NCBI GenBank assembly: GCA_025499625.1 | Contig: JAFMVD010000020.1 | Location: 1-64,000 of the forward strand | Reading direction: 5' to 3' | From: Carboxylicivirga fragile | Lineage (GTDB): Bacteria > Bacteroidota > Bacteroidia > Bacteroidales > Marinilabiliaceae | DNA length: 64,000 nt | Shown: piece by piece, positions 14,057-21,872 of the stretch | Layout: each line of letters opens with the position of its first letter | Position numbering within the stretch: the stretch's first letter is position 1 | The notes under the pieces: model-generated | The model's database searches: none | The model's input: only the letters and a program-made list of their open reading frames with translations | What the model was told of the DNA's origin: nothing | Position numbers and translations under genes: made by a program

Positions 14057-14672
14057 AACTTTAAATTTTAATCATTAAATAAATTTCACATTGCAATAAT
14101 ACAAACTTTTTAACACACTGCTCTACAGGTATTTAAATTAAAAAGTTGTTTTAAGAGTAATACACTTTTAAATTAAAAAGTGTTAACATAACAAATTGAA
14201 AACATGACTATTGAACACTTGGTAAATTCATATTGGTTAAATACACGTAGACATTATTTAACTTTCATTATCACTATTTAACTTTTTGAATAGGAAGAAA
14301 ATCCAAATTTTTCTTCTGTTCGCTATAATATTATAGAATAATTGAGTCTTAACCGAACGTAATTATAGGCATTTACAGTCACGAGCCATTATTGCAGAGA
14401 GGTGCAAAAAAATAGAGTTAACATCTTATTTTAACTACAATCATAAATACCCAAATAAAGACATGTAATTCACAATAACTCATCTACAACATCATTAACT
14501 ATATATATTGGTGTATAAATAGCTGTTTCAACCCTTATTTTATCACTCAACAAACTTCTCTCTTCACATCGGAATATTTCAATTTGACAACCTTGAATTC
14601 TCTTCATTAATATCGTAACTTTAGCACTTACACTAATGATTAACAACTCTTTACTTAAGCATCAATACAATT
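14057..14672. promoter_or_regulatory. Long AT-rich divergent region with dyad and repeats
   Basis: No gene of credible length was found in this 616-base stretch. A dyad with arms ACACTTTT (14162-14169) and AAAAGTGT (14176-14183) surrounds AAATTA. A related sequence ATTTAAATTAAAAAGT starts at 14131, and TATTTAACTTT occurs twice (about 14256 and 14275). These repeated boxes look like operator sites controlling the leftward operon and the rightward lipoproteins. The rest is featureless and AT-rich. Confidence 0.4.
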
Positions 14673-15104
14673 ATGAAAACATTGATCCAAACAATTGTTT
14701 CAGTTCTAATCTTAACAAACCTAACATCATGCAAAAAAGATGATGACACCCCTTTAACAACTTGTGAAGACAAAGTTATAATAAGTGCCAGTGAATACCT
14801 CAATGCTCCAGATCATCACCTAACAATCAACAACATCGAAATCAAAGGGGATTGTCTGGTAATTGATTTCGGCTCAAGCGGGTGCGATGGAAGCACTTGG
14901 GTTTTGAAATTGATCGATTCAGATGTTATGATCGAAACCTACCCTCCAATAAGAAATCTACGGCTATCCCTGAAAAACGAAGAGGTATGTGATGCATACT
15001 TCACCAAAGAGGTATCGTATGACATCAGCAAGCTGCAAGTTGATGGCGATAAAGTCATACTCAACATTAAGGGGTTTGATGGACTGGTGTGGTATGAGTA
15101 TTAA
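14673..15104 (+). CDS. Small lipoprotein, 143 aa
   Basis: Exported lipoprotein of unknown role. Signal peptide MKTLIQTIVSVLILTNLTSC ends at the lipobox Cys and is followed by KKDDD, a lipid-export tail common in Bacteroidota. The mature part is beta-rich (HHLTINNIEIKGDCLVIDFG, STWVLKLIDSDVMIET, KLQVDGDKVILNIKGFDG) and holds four further Cys, possibly two disulfides. The first of a plus-strand run of five envelope genes in the island. Not recognised beyond this. Confidence 0.65.
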   Translation: MKTLIQTIVSVLILTNLTSCKKDDDTPLTTCEDKVIISASEYLNAPDHHLTINNIEIKGDCLVIDFGSSGCDGSTWVLKLIDSDVMIETYPPIRNLRLSLKNEEVCDAYFTKEVSYDISKLQVDGDKVILNIKGFDGLVWYEY

Positions 15105-15276
15105 TTTAAATGGGCATGATTGATAAATATAATATAAGCAATACAATCTCATAGCTATCATACATCAGCAAAATTTCACCGGAAAATAATACTTAGTTTT
15201 TTTATTGACACAGCCAAAAATCACAGGTAACTTTGTCATTTTATATGTCATTTTAACATCTGAATTATAGCCTATT

Positions 15277-15855
15277 ATGATTTTAAACTCTCATATTCGG
15301 CAGACTTTATTCCTAAGAAACTTAATGCTGTTGGGGGTATTTACTACAATGAACTTTTGCAGTTTGGATGATGATCTTGTTAAAGAAGTAAAACCATTTC
15401 AAGTAAAACTAATTAATGAATATAAATTAGATAAAGTCGGCTGCTATTATAACAATATGCCCTATTATAATGCTTATACCAAGACAAGAATCCGGGTTAA
15501 GTCATATTCAGGGACACTAGAGTTAAAGAGTGATGAAAGATACTTTCTTCAGTATTCAGTTACATTAGGTCTGTATGACAAAGCTGAGTTTATGGAAGTA
15601 ATATATTCTGAAAAATTCGAAGATGAAGGTAAATATTCATTTGATTCTAAGTTTATTGAGGGAAGTTTCACTAATCCAACTGGTCATTCTGGAAACATTC
15701 ATTTCAATACCTCAAAAGAACACCACCAAGATTGGAGTGTTAAATACCGTACTTCATTTCAAAAATCCGATCTACCTATGATACTTATTATGGATTCTTT
15801 CAATAGGAGTCCAGAGGGAGTTCATTATCTAGAATGGATTGAAATTGAGAAATAA
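15277..15855 (+). CDS. Exported lipoprotein-like protein, paralogue of the 17618 product
   Basis: A hydrophobic N-terminus ends at FCSLDDD, an atypical lipobox. The mature part is beta-rich and ends TNPTGHSGNIHFNTSKEHHQ, SFQKSDLPM. It resembles the 17618-18136 product in its second half: YFLQYSVTL aligns with YYLNYKFEL, then both have F-S/T-G-N/V-I-H/Y-F-N followed by a W-S-x-x-Y stretch and D-L-x-x-P. The two genes flank a hydrolase and smaller genes. Function unknown. Confidence 0.55.
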   Translation: MILNSHIRQTLFLRNLMLLGVFTTMNFCSLDDDLVKEVKPFQVKLINEYKLDKVGCYYNNMPYYNAYTKTRIRVKSYSGTLELKSDERYFLQYSVTLGLYDKAEFMEVIYSEKFEDEGKYSFDSKFIEGSFTNPTGHSGNIHFNTSKEHHQDWSVKYRTSFQKSDLPMILIMDSFNRSPEGVHYLEWIEIEK

Positions 15856-16301
15856 TGATATCAAAGAACTTATTATCAGTAATACTTGCCATTATTATCT
15901 TACTCAATGGATGCTCAGGTTATAAGGAAGTTATAAAATCTGAAAATAGTATGCGTAATGCCAAAGAAGTGTATCTCTACTTTAATAAAAACTACTATAA
16001 ACTTCATGAAATTATTGACTTTGAAACATATTATTCAGCCAAAGCAATTAAAATTGATAAGCTAACGCCACAATGGAAAAACCTTACGATTTATTCATAT
16101 GACATGACAATTGTTGAACGAACAGACAACCTATTATCTATAAAAATTAATAAAACCGGGATTTATAAATATTCCAAAACACTCAAGGATGCAGACAAGA
16201 CAATTTCAATTATAGGAACGATTATTATTGTAGCAATTATTATCACGGCAATAGTTGCGAATGAGGTCAATAACATGGAGGTTAATCCATTAAATAGATA
16301 A
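15855..16301 (+). CDS. Lipoprotein with C-terminal transmembrane helix, paralogue 3
   Basis: Shares the architecture of the left-flank pair (1861-2340, 2461-2961). Signal peptide and lipobox ILLNGCSGYKE, a domain with KEVYLYFNKNYYKLHEIIDF that aligns with the YKVFINQKYQxxYxLHD stretch of the pair, then a C-terminal hydrophobic helix (GTIIIVAIIITAIVANEV) and the tail NNMEVNPLNR. The N-N-M tail is shared with both paralogues. It overlaps the upstream gene's stop by one base, indicating translational coupling. Function unknown; three copies in one island suggests selection for variants. Confidence 0.6.
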   Translation: MISKNLLSVILAIIILLNGCSGYKEVIKSENSMRNAKEVYLYFNKNYYKLHEIIDFETYYSAKAIKIDKLTPQWKNLTIYSYDMTIVERTDNLLSIKINKTGIYKYSKTLKDADKTISIIGTIIIVAIIITAIVANEVNNMEVNPLNR

Positions 16302-16304
16302 GTA

Positions 16305-16514
16305 ATGATTGAACCAATCTACAGCGAATTCGATTTATCACCCGTAATTAATGTCTTAAACGAGCAAATTCATGAAATCGAATTCCGATTAATAAATAAT
16401 GATACCGACCGTAAAGCTAGTCGTGAAAAGCTTAGGGGAAGGATTGAAGGTATTAAGAGGGGGATTGGGGAGGTAAAAAGGTTTGCTCAAAACACATCAC
16501 ACTTCTTGAATTAA
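16305..16514 (+). CDS. Small helical protein, 69 aa
   Basis: Not recognised. No signal or membrane segment. A long charged helix (VINVLNEQIHEIEFRLINND, then REKLRGRIEGIKRGIGEVKR) suggests a short coiled coil. It follows the lipoprotein gene by three bases and probably belongs to the same operon. It could be a real small gene or a remnant of a larger one. Confidence 0.4.
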   Translation: MIEPIYSEFDLSPVINVLNEQIHEIEFRLINNDTDRKASREKLRGRIEGIKRGIGEVKRFAQNTSHFLN

Positions 16515-16589
16515 CACCCTTGATTTCAAAGCGTCAATGTCGTAACTTTCATCTTGATACCAGATATTATAGAACTTAAACAAAATATC

Positions 16590-17465
16590 ATGAAACGATG
16601 TGGTTTATTCATTTTAAGCGCTGTATTAGCAATTGTATTTTCCTGCCAAACCCAAGAAGGTAAAGACCAATACTGTAAATCATCAGATGGTGTAAAAATC
16701 TGTTACACCGAATATGGTCAAGGTGAAGAATTAATCGTACTCATACATGGATGGTCATGTGATAAATCATACTGGAGTAAACAGGTTGATTACTTTAAAC
16801 AAGAATATCATGTTGTAACTATTGATCTTGGTGGTCACGGAAAATCTGGATTAAATAGAGATAACTGGACAATGTCAGCTTATGGGGATGATATTAACTC
16901 GGTGCTTAAAAAAATGGACTTTCAAAAAGCGTACTTAGCTGGTCACTCAATGGGTTCAGATGTTATCTTGGAAGCAGCTAATAAATGGGGTGAGAATAAT
17001 ATTGAACTGTTTTTAGTGGACAGATTTAATGATACTCCAATGCCATGGATAGGTGAAAGCTTTGATAATTTTTTACAGCCATTCAAAGATGATTTTGTAA
17101 CTGCTTCCTCACAATGGATAAAACAGGTAATGTTCGTGCCAGAATCTGATCCTGAATTAATTGAGTGGATAGCTAAAGATATGTCACAAGCTGATCCAAA
17201 AGTAGCATTATCGGCAATGGAGAACTTATTTAGTAACGATTACACTCCAATTATCAATCAATTAAAACAAAGGCATATACCAATGACATTAATTAATTCC
17301 GATTACCAACCATTAAAAATTGATAATCTTCAGAAGGTAGGCTTTGAAGTTGTTACTATGTCAGACTGTGGTCATTTTGTAATGATGGAGCAACCAGAAA
17401 CTTTCAATAATATACTAAAGGGGATGATTGAAAAATATGATGAATCGGACTTAATTGTAGAGTGA
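16590..17465 (+). CDS. Exported alpha/beta-hydrolase lipoprotein
   Basis: Alpha/beta hydrolase with a lipoprotein signal (ILSAVLAIVFSC). Oxyanion loop LIHGWSCDKSYW, the D-L-G-G-H-G-K-S strand, nucleophile elbow GHSMGS with catalytic Ser near residue 123, and catalytic His in the CGHFVMMEQP motif near the end give a complete core. The acid residue is likely an Asp in the second half. The upstream TTG frame is ignored in favour of the ATG at 16590. Substrate is unknown; many relatives hydrolyse esters or lactones. Placement between lipoproteins suggests an envelope-anchored esterase. Confidence 0.8.
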   Translation: MKRCGLFILSAVLAIVFSCQTQEGKDQYCKSSDGVKICYTEYGQGEELIVLIHGWSCDKSYWSKQVDYFKQEYHVVTIDLGGHGKSGLNRDNWTMSAYGDDINSVLKKMDFQKAYLAGHSMGSDVILEAANKWGENNIELFLVDRFNDTPMPWIGESFDNFLQPFKDDFVTASSQWIKQVMFVPESDPELIEWIAKDMSQADPKVALSAMENLFSNDYTPIINQLKQRHIPMTLINSDYQPLKIDNLQKVGFEVVTMSDCGHFVMMEQPETFNNILKGMIEKYDESDLIVE

Positions 17466-17617
17466 TGAACAAAACTATCAAATATGCATCAGGACACAAA
17501 TGTGAAAGCATAGTTTTTGTCTATTCAGGTATGCATCGCTTCTTAATTAGAAACCAGTTACCTAAATTTTATTGACATTTGGTATAGGCAGCTTTAAATT
17601 TGACATTTATTCATCAT

Positions 17618-18136
17618 ATGAAAATTATCAGCTATACTATAGCCATATTTTTGATATTTGAATCTTGTAATAAAGATGTCGAAATTGTAGATGAGTCAAA
17701 ACCTTTTTATTTTCATTACAAAACGGGATTATTTTGGGTCGAACTTACATTTCATGACAATTATTATAATAGCTTTCAATTTCCGATAGAAGGGCATCGA
17801 TTTAGTATACCCAAAGGAGAAATAACAATTGATTCGGTTGGCAATTATTATTTAAACTATAAGTTTGAATTGCTATATGATCATGGGTATGGAATTCCTA
17901 AAGATACGTTAGAAAAATTTACATTAAATGAGAAGGGAACATTTACTTTTACTAAGAATTATCATCAGCGTGACAAGAGTAACTGGAATAGTTCAGATTA
18001 CTTCACTGGAGTAATATATTTTAATCCAGATAATAGTTCAACATCATGGAGTAGTTCTTATTACAGTAGTCGTTACAATTTTGATTTAAACAATACACCT
18101 ATCCGAGATGGTGAACTCAAAACACACTGGAGGTAA
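17618..18136 (+). CDS. Lipoprotein, paralogue of the 15277 product
   Basis: Signal peptide MKIISYTIAIFLIFESC with lipobox Cys followed by NKDVEIVDES. The mature domain is beta-rich and aromatic (FYFHYKTGLFWVELTFHDNY, YFTGVIYFNPDNSSTSWSSS). It shares the pattern described for 15277-15855. The start is placed at the ATG at 17618, since the TTG upstream would spoil the signal peptide. It is the last gene before a decayed nuclease. Function unknown. Confidence 0.6.
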   Translation: MKIISYTIAIFLIFESCNKDVEIVDESKPFYFHYKTGLFWVELTFHDNYYNSFQFPIEGHRFSIPKGEITIDSVGNYYLNYKFELLYDHGYGIPKDTLEKFTLNEKGTFTFTKNYHQRDKSNWNSSDYFTGVIYFNPDNSSTSWSSSYYSSRYNFDLNNTPIRDGELKTHWR

Positions 18137-18181
18137 TGAATTTCAATTAAAATAATCAGTTTAATAGAATACTCTAATTGA

Positions 18182-18205
18182 CTTCTTCTGTAAAATAAGA
18201 AGAAG
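18182..18205. terminator. Hairpin downstream of the lipoprotein gene
   Basis: CTTCTTCT (18182-18189) and AGAAGAAG (18198-18205) form an 8-base stem with loop GTAAAATA. No T-tract follows, so the terminator role is tentative. Confidence 0.4.
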
Positions 18206-18249
18206 GTAAGTTTACATATTGACCTTCTCCCAAAACGTAGAGTTTTAAT

Positions 18250-18795
18250 AGGACTGTAAATAGTCACCAGACCAATTTTAAGCACAAATAAAGGCACTAT
18301 TGAAGCAAATAAAGTGCAATACCAGAATACTATTACAAAGTCATATTTGACCCCATAGGTGCTGAGAAAATGATTGCCCTAGTATTGCCAAATGAGAAGA
18401 GTAGTCAACCTCTACAAAAATTTGTAGTCACGGTAGATCATGTGGAATCCATAACTGGTATTGACTTCTTTTCAGGTCTTGAGGATTCGATTGAAAATCA
18501 ACTGGAAGCTAGTTCCGATGCTTCATTGTGGACGTTTACTTCCCATAAATCAACCTACAAAACCGAGAGTTCGAATGAACCAACAAGTAAGCAATGTCTT
18601 GGGGTTAGGTGCAAGAATAAGACTACCAATGCAAATGGACATTGTCACGTGCACCAAGGGCAAGCATCGGGTGCGGTTAAAAAGATTGAAACAAAAACCA
18701 CTCATAGCGGTCGATGTCAGGCAACCACTCAAAAGGGGACGCAGTGTAAAAGAAATGCTTCATCGGAGAGTCGATATCGCTGGCAGCATCAATAA
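18250..18795 (+). pseudogene. Decayed DNA/RNA non-specific endonuclease, C-terminal part
   Basis: The longest frame (from the ATG at 18370) reads FVVTVDHVESITGIDFFSGL, the well-known C-terminal region of the NUC1-type sugar-nonspecific nuclease family. Homologous residues continue upstream of that ATG: AIPEYYYKVIFDP in the same frame, then IVTRPILS and TIEANKV in another frame. The missing base near 18314 gives a frameshift, and a TAA stop interrupts the segment that relatives have as L-Y-I-V-T-G-P-I-L. The catalytic DRGH region is absent. After the domain come two Cys-rich repeats, CLGVRCKNKTTNANGHC and RCQATTQKGTQCKRN, the second having lost its third Cys (RYRWQH for YCWQH). A clear remnant of a nuclease. 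Confidence 0.75.
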
Positions 18796-18839
18796 CGGAT
18801 AATTAACATTACAAATTTCTCATTTTCGATATTTAAAAA

Positions 18840-18864
18840 GGGTGATAACATTCTGTTATCACCC
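18840..18864. terminator. Bidirectional terminator
   Basis: GGGTGATAAC and GTTATCACCC form a perfect 10-base stem with loop ATTCT. It is preceded by AAAAA and followed by TTTGTATTT, so it can stop transcription from either side. It lies between the nuclease remnant and the convergent gene at 18888. Confidence 0.8.
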
Positions 18865-18887
18865 TTTGTATTTAATTGGTTTTGAAG

Positions 18888-19310
18888 TCATACCAACACT
18901 TCCCCATAGATTGAAGTTACATCTTTCTCTTCAGCAAACACCGTACATCTAACTAAATCGTCCTCATATCGGTCTAGCATTTCCGGTTCACCATCCAACC
19001 TTTCATATTCGCCATTCTCGAACGTTTTTAAGGCTTCCAATATCATTTTCTTAATATTGTCATCCACGACATAGATGTATGGTGAAATGGTCTTATTTTC
19101 CCTCTTGTTGATGTAAACCTTCTTACCTCTCAATAATACCATGTCAAATGAATATTCTTCATCTTCTTTGACCTTTACTGCTGAATATTGAAGTGTAAAT
19201 TGTGAACGTAGTTCTGTGCCATTTAACGTGGTTGGCTTAATTTGGGGGTGGTGGATAATATAAAATTGACGGGGTCTGGCTAGGTTTGTTATTATTTCTA
19301 TTGGGGTCAT
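18888..19310 (-). CDS. Hypothetical protein, 140 aa
   Basis: Not recognised. A soluble beta-rich protein: FYIIHHPQIKPTTLNGTELR, ELRSQFTLQYSAVKVKEDEE, DMVLLRGKKVYINKRENK, SPYIYVVDDN, then acidic helices and VRCTVFAEEKDVTSIYGEVL. No signal peptide or membrane segment. It has a start ATG at 19310 with no overlap to neighbours. It is encoded toward the integrase end of the island. Function unknown. Confidence 0.45.
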   Translation of the reverse strand: MTPIEIITNLARPRQFYIIHHPQIKPTTLNGTELRSQFTLQYSAVKVKEDEEYSFDMVLLRGKKVYINKRENKTISPYIYVVDDNIKKMILEALKTFENGEYERLDGEPEMLDRYEDDLVRCTVFAEEKDVTSIYGEVLV

Positions 19311-19343
19311 AGAGTTGGGTTTAATTTGGGGTTGGTGGTGTGG

Positions 19344-19547
19344 CTACAATATTTTTTTCATATCAATAAACTCATAAAACAACTTTTTATTTGCATCACA
19401 CCATACACCATTAATCTTACCTACATCTCTTTGCTTTATAACATCCTTTACATATCCTACCGCTTTTAATGGGTATTTAACTATGTCATAGTACTTAATA
19501 TGGGGACGAAGTGAGGTAGTAGTTGCAATGAGAAGATTACGAATTTC
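19344..19547 (-). pseudogene. Open frame without start codon, possible gene fragment
   Basis: A reading frame of 67 codons, between a TGA at 19548-19550 and a stop at 19344-19346, has no ATG until near its end. It reads IATTTSLRPHIKYYDIV, then LKAVGYVKDVIKQRDVGKIN and LFYEFIDMKKIL, with protein-like composition. It follows the end of the gene at 19537-19740 in another frame. It may be a frameshifted continuation, a fragment, or a gene with an unusual start. Confidence 0.3.
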
Positions 19548-19740
19548 TCATTTCAACTTCAACACGCACATTATCAGGCAACGCATCTTTAATTATATTA
19601 TTCTTCAGTAAATAATCAATAACATCATCACGAAGAAGTTCTCCCGCATCAATTTCACCCTTCTTTAGAGGAACTTCCAAAATGAATTCATTATTTTCCT
19701 TATTATATATCCTAATTATTATTTCCTTTTTCTTTTTCAT
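19537..19740 (-). CDS. Small hypothetical protein downstream of the integrase
   Basis: About 67 residues starting at the ATG at 19740, overlapping the last 29 bases of the integrase gene. It is charged, with a lysine-rich start (MKKKKEIIIRIYNKENNE), a beta-like stretch, and a small helix (GELLRDDVIDYLLKNNIIKD). No motif recognised. Co-transcribed with the integrase, so it could influence recombination direction; that is inference only. Confidence 0.45.
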   Translation of the reverse strand: MKKKKEIIIRIYNKENNEFILEVPLKKGEIDAGELLRDDVIDYLLKNNIIKDALPDNVRVEVEMRNS

Positions 19741-20998
19741 GTGTATTATCTTTAAAATAATGACTCCCAATCACATCCTTAGTAACCTGAATGTAATGCT
19801 CCATACTAACCAAATCGTTACCTACTACCTCTGCAATTATATGTATGGGAATACCCTTATTTAAACTATGAGTAATAAAAATTCTTTTTGCGATATGACT
19901 ACTCATCCATTTATATAAAGGTCTTTTGTCCTCTTTACGTTTATTACCTTGCTTTCTTTTCTTTATATAGGGTTCATCCAAATTGGCTTCCTTCCCAATT
20001 ATTTTCAGCTTAGCATTAAAACCAACGATACTAATTTTAGGTAGGTTATAATTATACTTTTCAAGAATTAGTCTAGCCTTCTTTATTATTGGCACATTTA
20101 CGTCATTTCCAGTTTTTTCTTGATTTACACTCCAAAAGTTATCTTTTATTTCAGACTTGCTTAAACACTGAATATCTTTAAACCTCTGACCAGTATAACA
20201 AGCAAACAAGAATAAATCCTTAACCTTTTTCAAACCCGCATCCTCCAAAGTAAGATTTTCAACAATTACCAGTTGTGCTTCTGTTAAAATAGTATTATTT
20301 CTATGATTGATCACATTTGGCGGATCAAATTTTAACGTAGTATGATCAGAATCAAATTTACGAATCACACTCTTAACTACCCTTACTTTCTCCTTTATAG
20401 TTGAATTTAGACGCCCATTATCCAGAAAGTACTCAACAAACTCGTCAAAATGATGGTTATTCCATTTATGAATATCAATGCGACTCAGATTACATTTCTT
20501 TAAAGCTTCTAAACAGCTTTTAATATTAAGCAATCGCACATCGGTAAGTTTATTCCGATAGTCATACAAATGATTATCAAATAACACTTCAATGGTGTCT
20601 TTCTCAACATATGATATTTTAGCCTTTGTTATATCTTTAACAACAACATCACCTAATTTATCAACAATCGTTTGTGTTGGATAATATTCCAAATAAATAT
20701 TTTCTATATTCTCAAGAATAATATTGATGTCACCTTTAAAGTGTTTTAAACTTTCTATTTCAGGAGTACGGTTAATAATCTTCTGACATTCAATCTGAAT
20801 AACATCTAATACTTTGTTGAAGGTTGAGTTTTTTATGTAACTTCTATTCTTTTGTTTGTCCCAATTATCAAATGTTATTCTTAGATTTGGGATAACAAAC
20901 TGAAGACGTTCACCAGAATGGTTAATTTTTAAGCTAATACGGCTATCTAATTTTTCTGGCTTACGGGTATCTTTTAAATTAAATTTTATGCTACTCAT
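19712..20998 (-). CDS. Tyrosine recombinase (integrase) with altered active-site residues
   Basis: Bacteroidota-type integrase of 428 residues. N-terminal arm-binding and SAM-like core-binding domains occupy about 1-230. Catalytic domain: R272 in ACYTGQRFKDI, K295 in NQEKTGND, H368 in SSHIAKRIF, and the nucleophile Y402 in MEHYIQ. The box-II pattern HxxR reads HIAK (K371) with R372 next to it, and the GH usually found before the tyrosine reads GN (N394). The changes may reduce activity or shift the register. It is the last gene of the island and is followed upstream by inverted repeats, so it likely defines the right boundary. Confidence 0.85.
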   Translation of the reverse strand: MSSIKFNLKDTRKPEKLDSRISLKINHSGERLQFVIPNLRITFDNWDKQKNRSYIKNSTFNKVLDVIQIECQKIINRTPEIESLKHFKGDINIILENIENIYLEYYPTQTIVDKLGDVVVKDITKAKISYVEKDTIEVLFDNHLYDYRNKLTDVRLLNIKSCLEALKKCNLSRIDIHKWNNHHFDEFVEYFLDNGRLNSTIKEKVRVVKSVIRKFDSDHTTLKFDPPNVINHRNNTILTEAQLVIVENLTLEDAGLKKVKDLFLFACYTGQRFKDIQCLSKSEIKDNFWSVNQEKTGNDVNVPIIKKARLILEKYNYNLPKISIVGFNAKLKIIGKEANLDEPYIKKRKQGNKRKEDKRPLYKWMSSHIAKRIFITHSLNKGIPIHIIAEVVGNDLVSMEHYIQVTKDVIGSHYFKDNTHEKEKGNNN

Positions 20999-21013
20999 TA
21001 TTCATAAGTCTAT

Positions 21014-21061
21014 GGGAACAAATATAACAAAACTGGGAACAAAAACAGTTAAATGTTCCCA
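21014..21061. promoter_or_regulatory. Repeats upstream of the integrase
   Basis: GGGAACAAA occurs at 21014-21022 and 21035-21043, and TGGGAACA (21034-21041) is inverted as TGTTCCCA (21054-21061). The three copies lie between the integrase start and the first core gene. They resemble integrase arm-type or regulatory sites and may mark the attachment junction. No exact attachment core could be identified without the other end of the island. Confidence 0.5.
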
Positions 21062-21152
21062 ATTGAAAATATTTCACCTTTATTAATCAGATTGTTACTA
21101 TTAATTTATATTTTTGATAAAATTATAAAACCATTTTATAAATCATTCAGAT

Positions 21153-21872
21153 ATGCTTAAGAATATTTTCCTACTGATTTCGCTAGCTCTTGTTTTTAGC
21201 TCATGCATTGTTTCAAAAAAGAAGTACGATGCTCTATTAATTGAAAAGAATCAGTTGGCTGACTATCTATCGGACAAGACCAAGGAGAACAAAGAGCTGG
21301 AAGGCAATCTGAACCAAGCAATTTCAGATTTCGAACTAATGAAAAACGATTTTGGAAAGAGCAACTCTTTACGTTCCGATGAAATTGCAGACTTGATGAT
21401 TAAAGTTACAAAGCTCGAAGATGAGAGCATTGCTCTTAATACTAAGTTTAACGAAACCTTAGGCAAGTTTAAAGCCAAAGAGAAAGCGGGCTATTTAGCT
21501 GAAGAGGATTTAAAAAATTCTCAACGCATGATATCAGCATTGAAAAGAGATACGGCAAGCCTGCATTACTCTATACAAATGGCTAAAGACAGAAGCAGTA
21601 AACTACAAGAAGAACTTATGGCTTCGAAGAAGAAGTTAAGCGAAACGGGTTTGGCAAAGGTTGACTTGGAGAAAGAACTTGAAAATCAGACCAAGTCGAT
21701 AAAAAACATGGAACAAAAGCTAATTAAAAGCCAGCAAAATATTTCAGAAGTATCAAAACTATTTATTGAGCTTCGCAAAGAACTACTAACAGCTAAATCG
21801 AACAATCAACCATTAGATCCCAATAAAAACAGCAACATCAATAAGATAGCCAAGCAACTAGGACATTATTAG
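21153..21872 (+). CDS. Coiled-coil lipoprotein
   Basis: A lipoprotein signal MLKNIFLLISLALVFSSC is followed by about 210 residues of nearly continuous coiled coil with heptads of E, K, L and I (KYDALLIEKNQLADYLSDKT, LMIKVTKLEDESIALNTKFN). The C-terminus is polar. It resembles the N-terminal part of Bacteroidota OmpA-type lipoproteins, which often begin with the same VSKKKYDALL stretch, but lacks the OmpA domain. It probably is an envelope scaffold protein. First gene past the island. Confidence 0.7.
   Translation: MLKNIFLLISLALVFSSCIVSKKKYDALLIEKNQLADYLSDKTKENKELEGNLNQAISDFELMKNDFGKSNSLRSDEIADLMIKVTKLEDESIALNTKFNETLGKFKAKEKAGYLAEEDLKNSQRMISALKRDTASLHYSIQMAKDRSSKLQEELMASKKKLSETGLAKVDLEKELENQTKSIKNMEQKLIKSQQNISEVSKLFIELRKELLTAKSNNQPLDPNKNSNINKIAKQLGHY

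Noticed and set aside
18461-18802. Plus-strand 113-codon frame over the nuclease remnant
   Set aside because: It is a different frame of the recognisable nuclease tail and has no family resemblance.
21001-21152. tRNA gene as integration target next to the integrase
   Set aside because: No cloverleaf, no T-psi-C GTTCGANNC box and no CCA end could be found on either strand.
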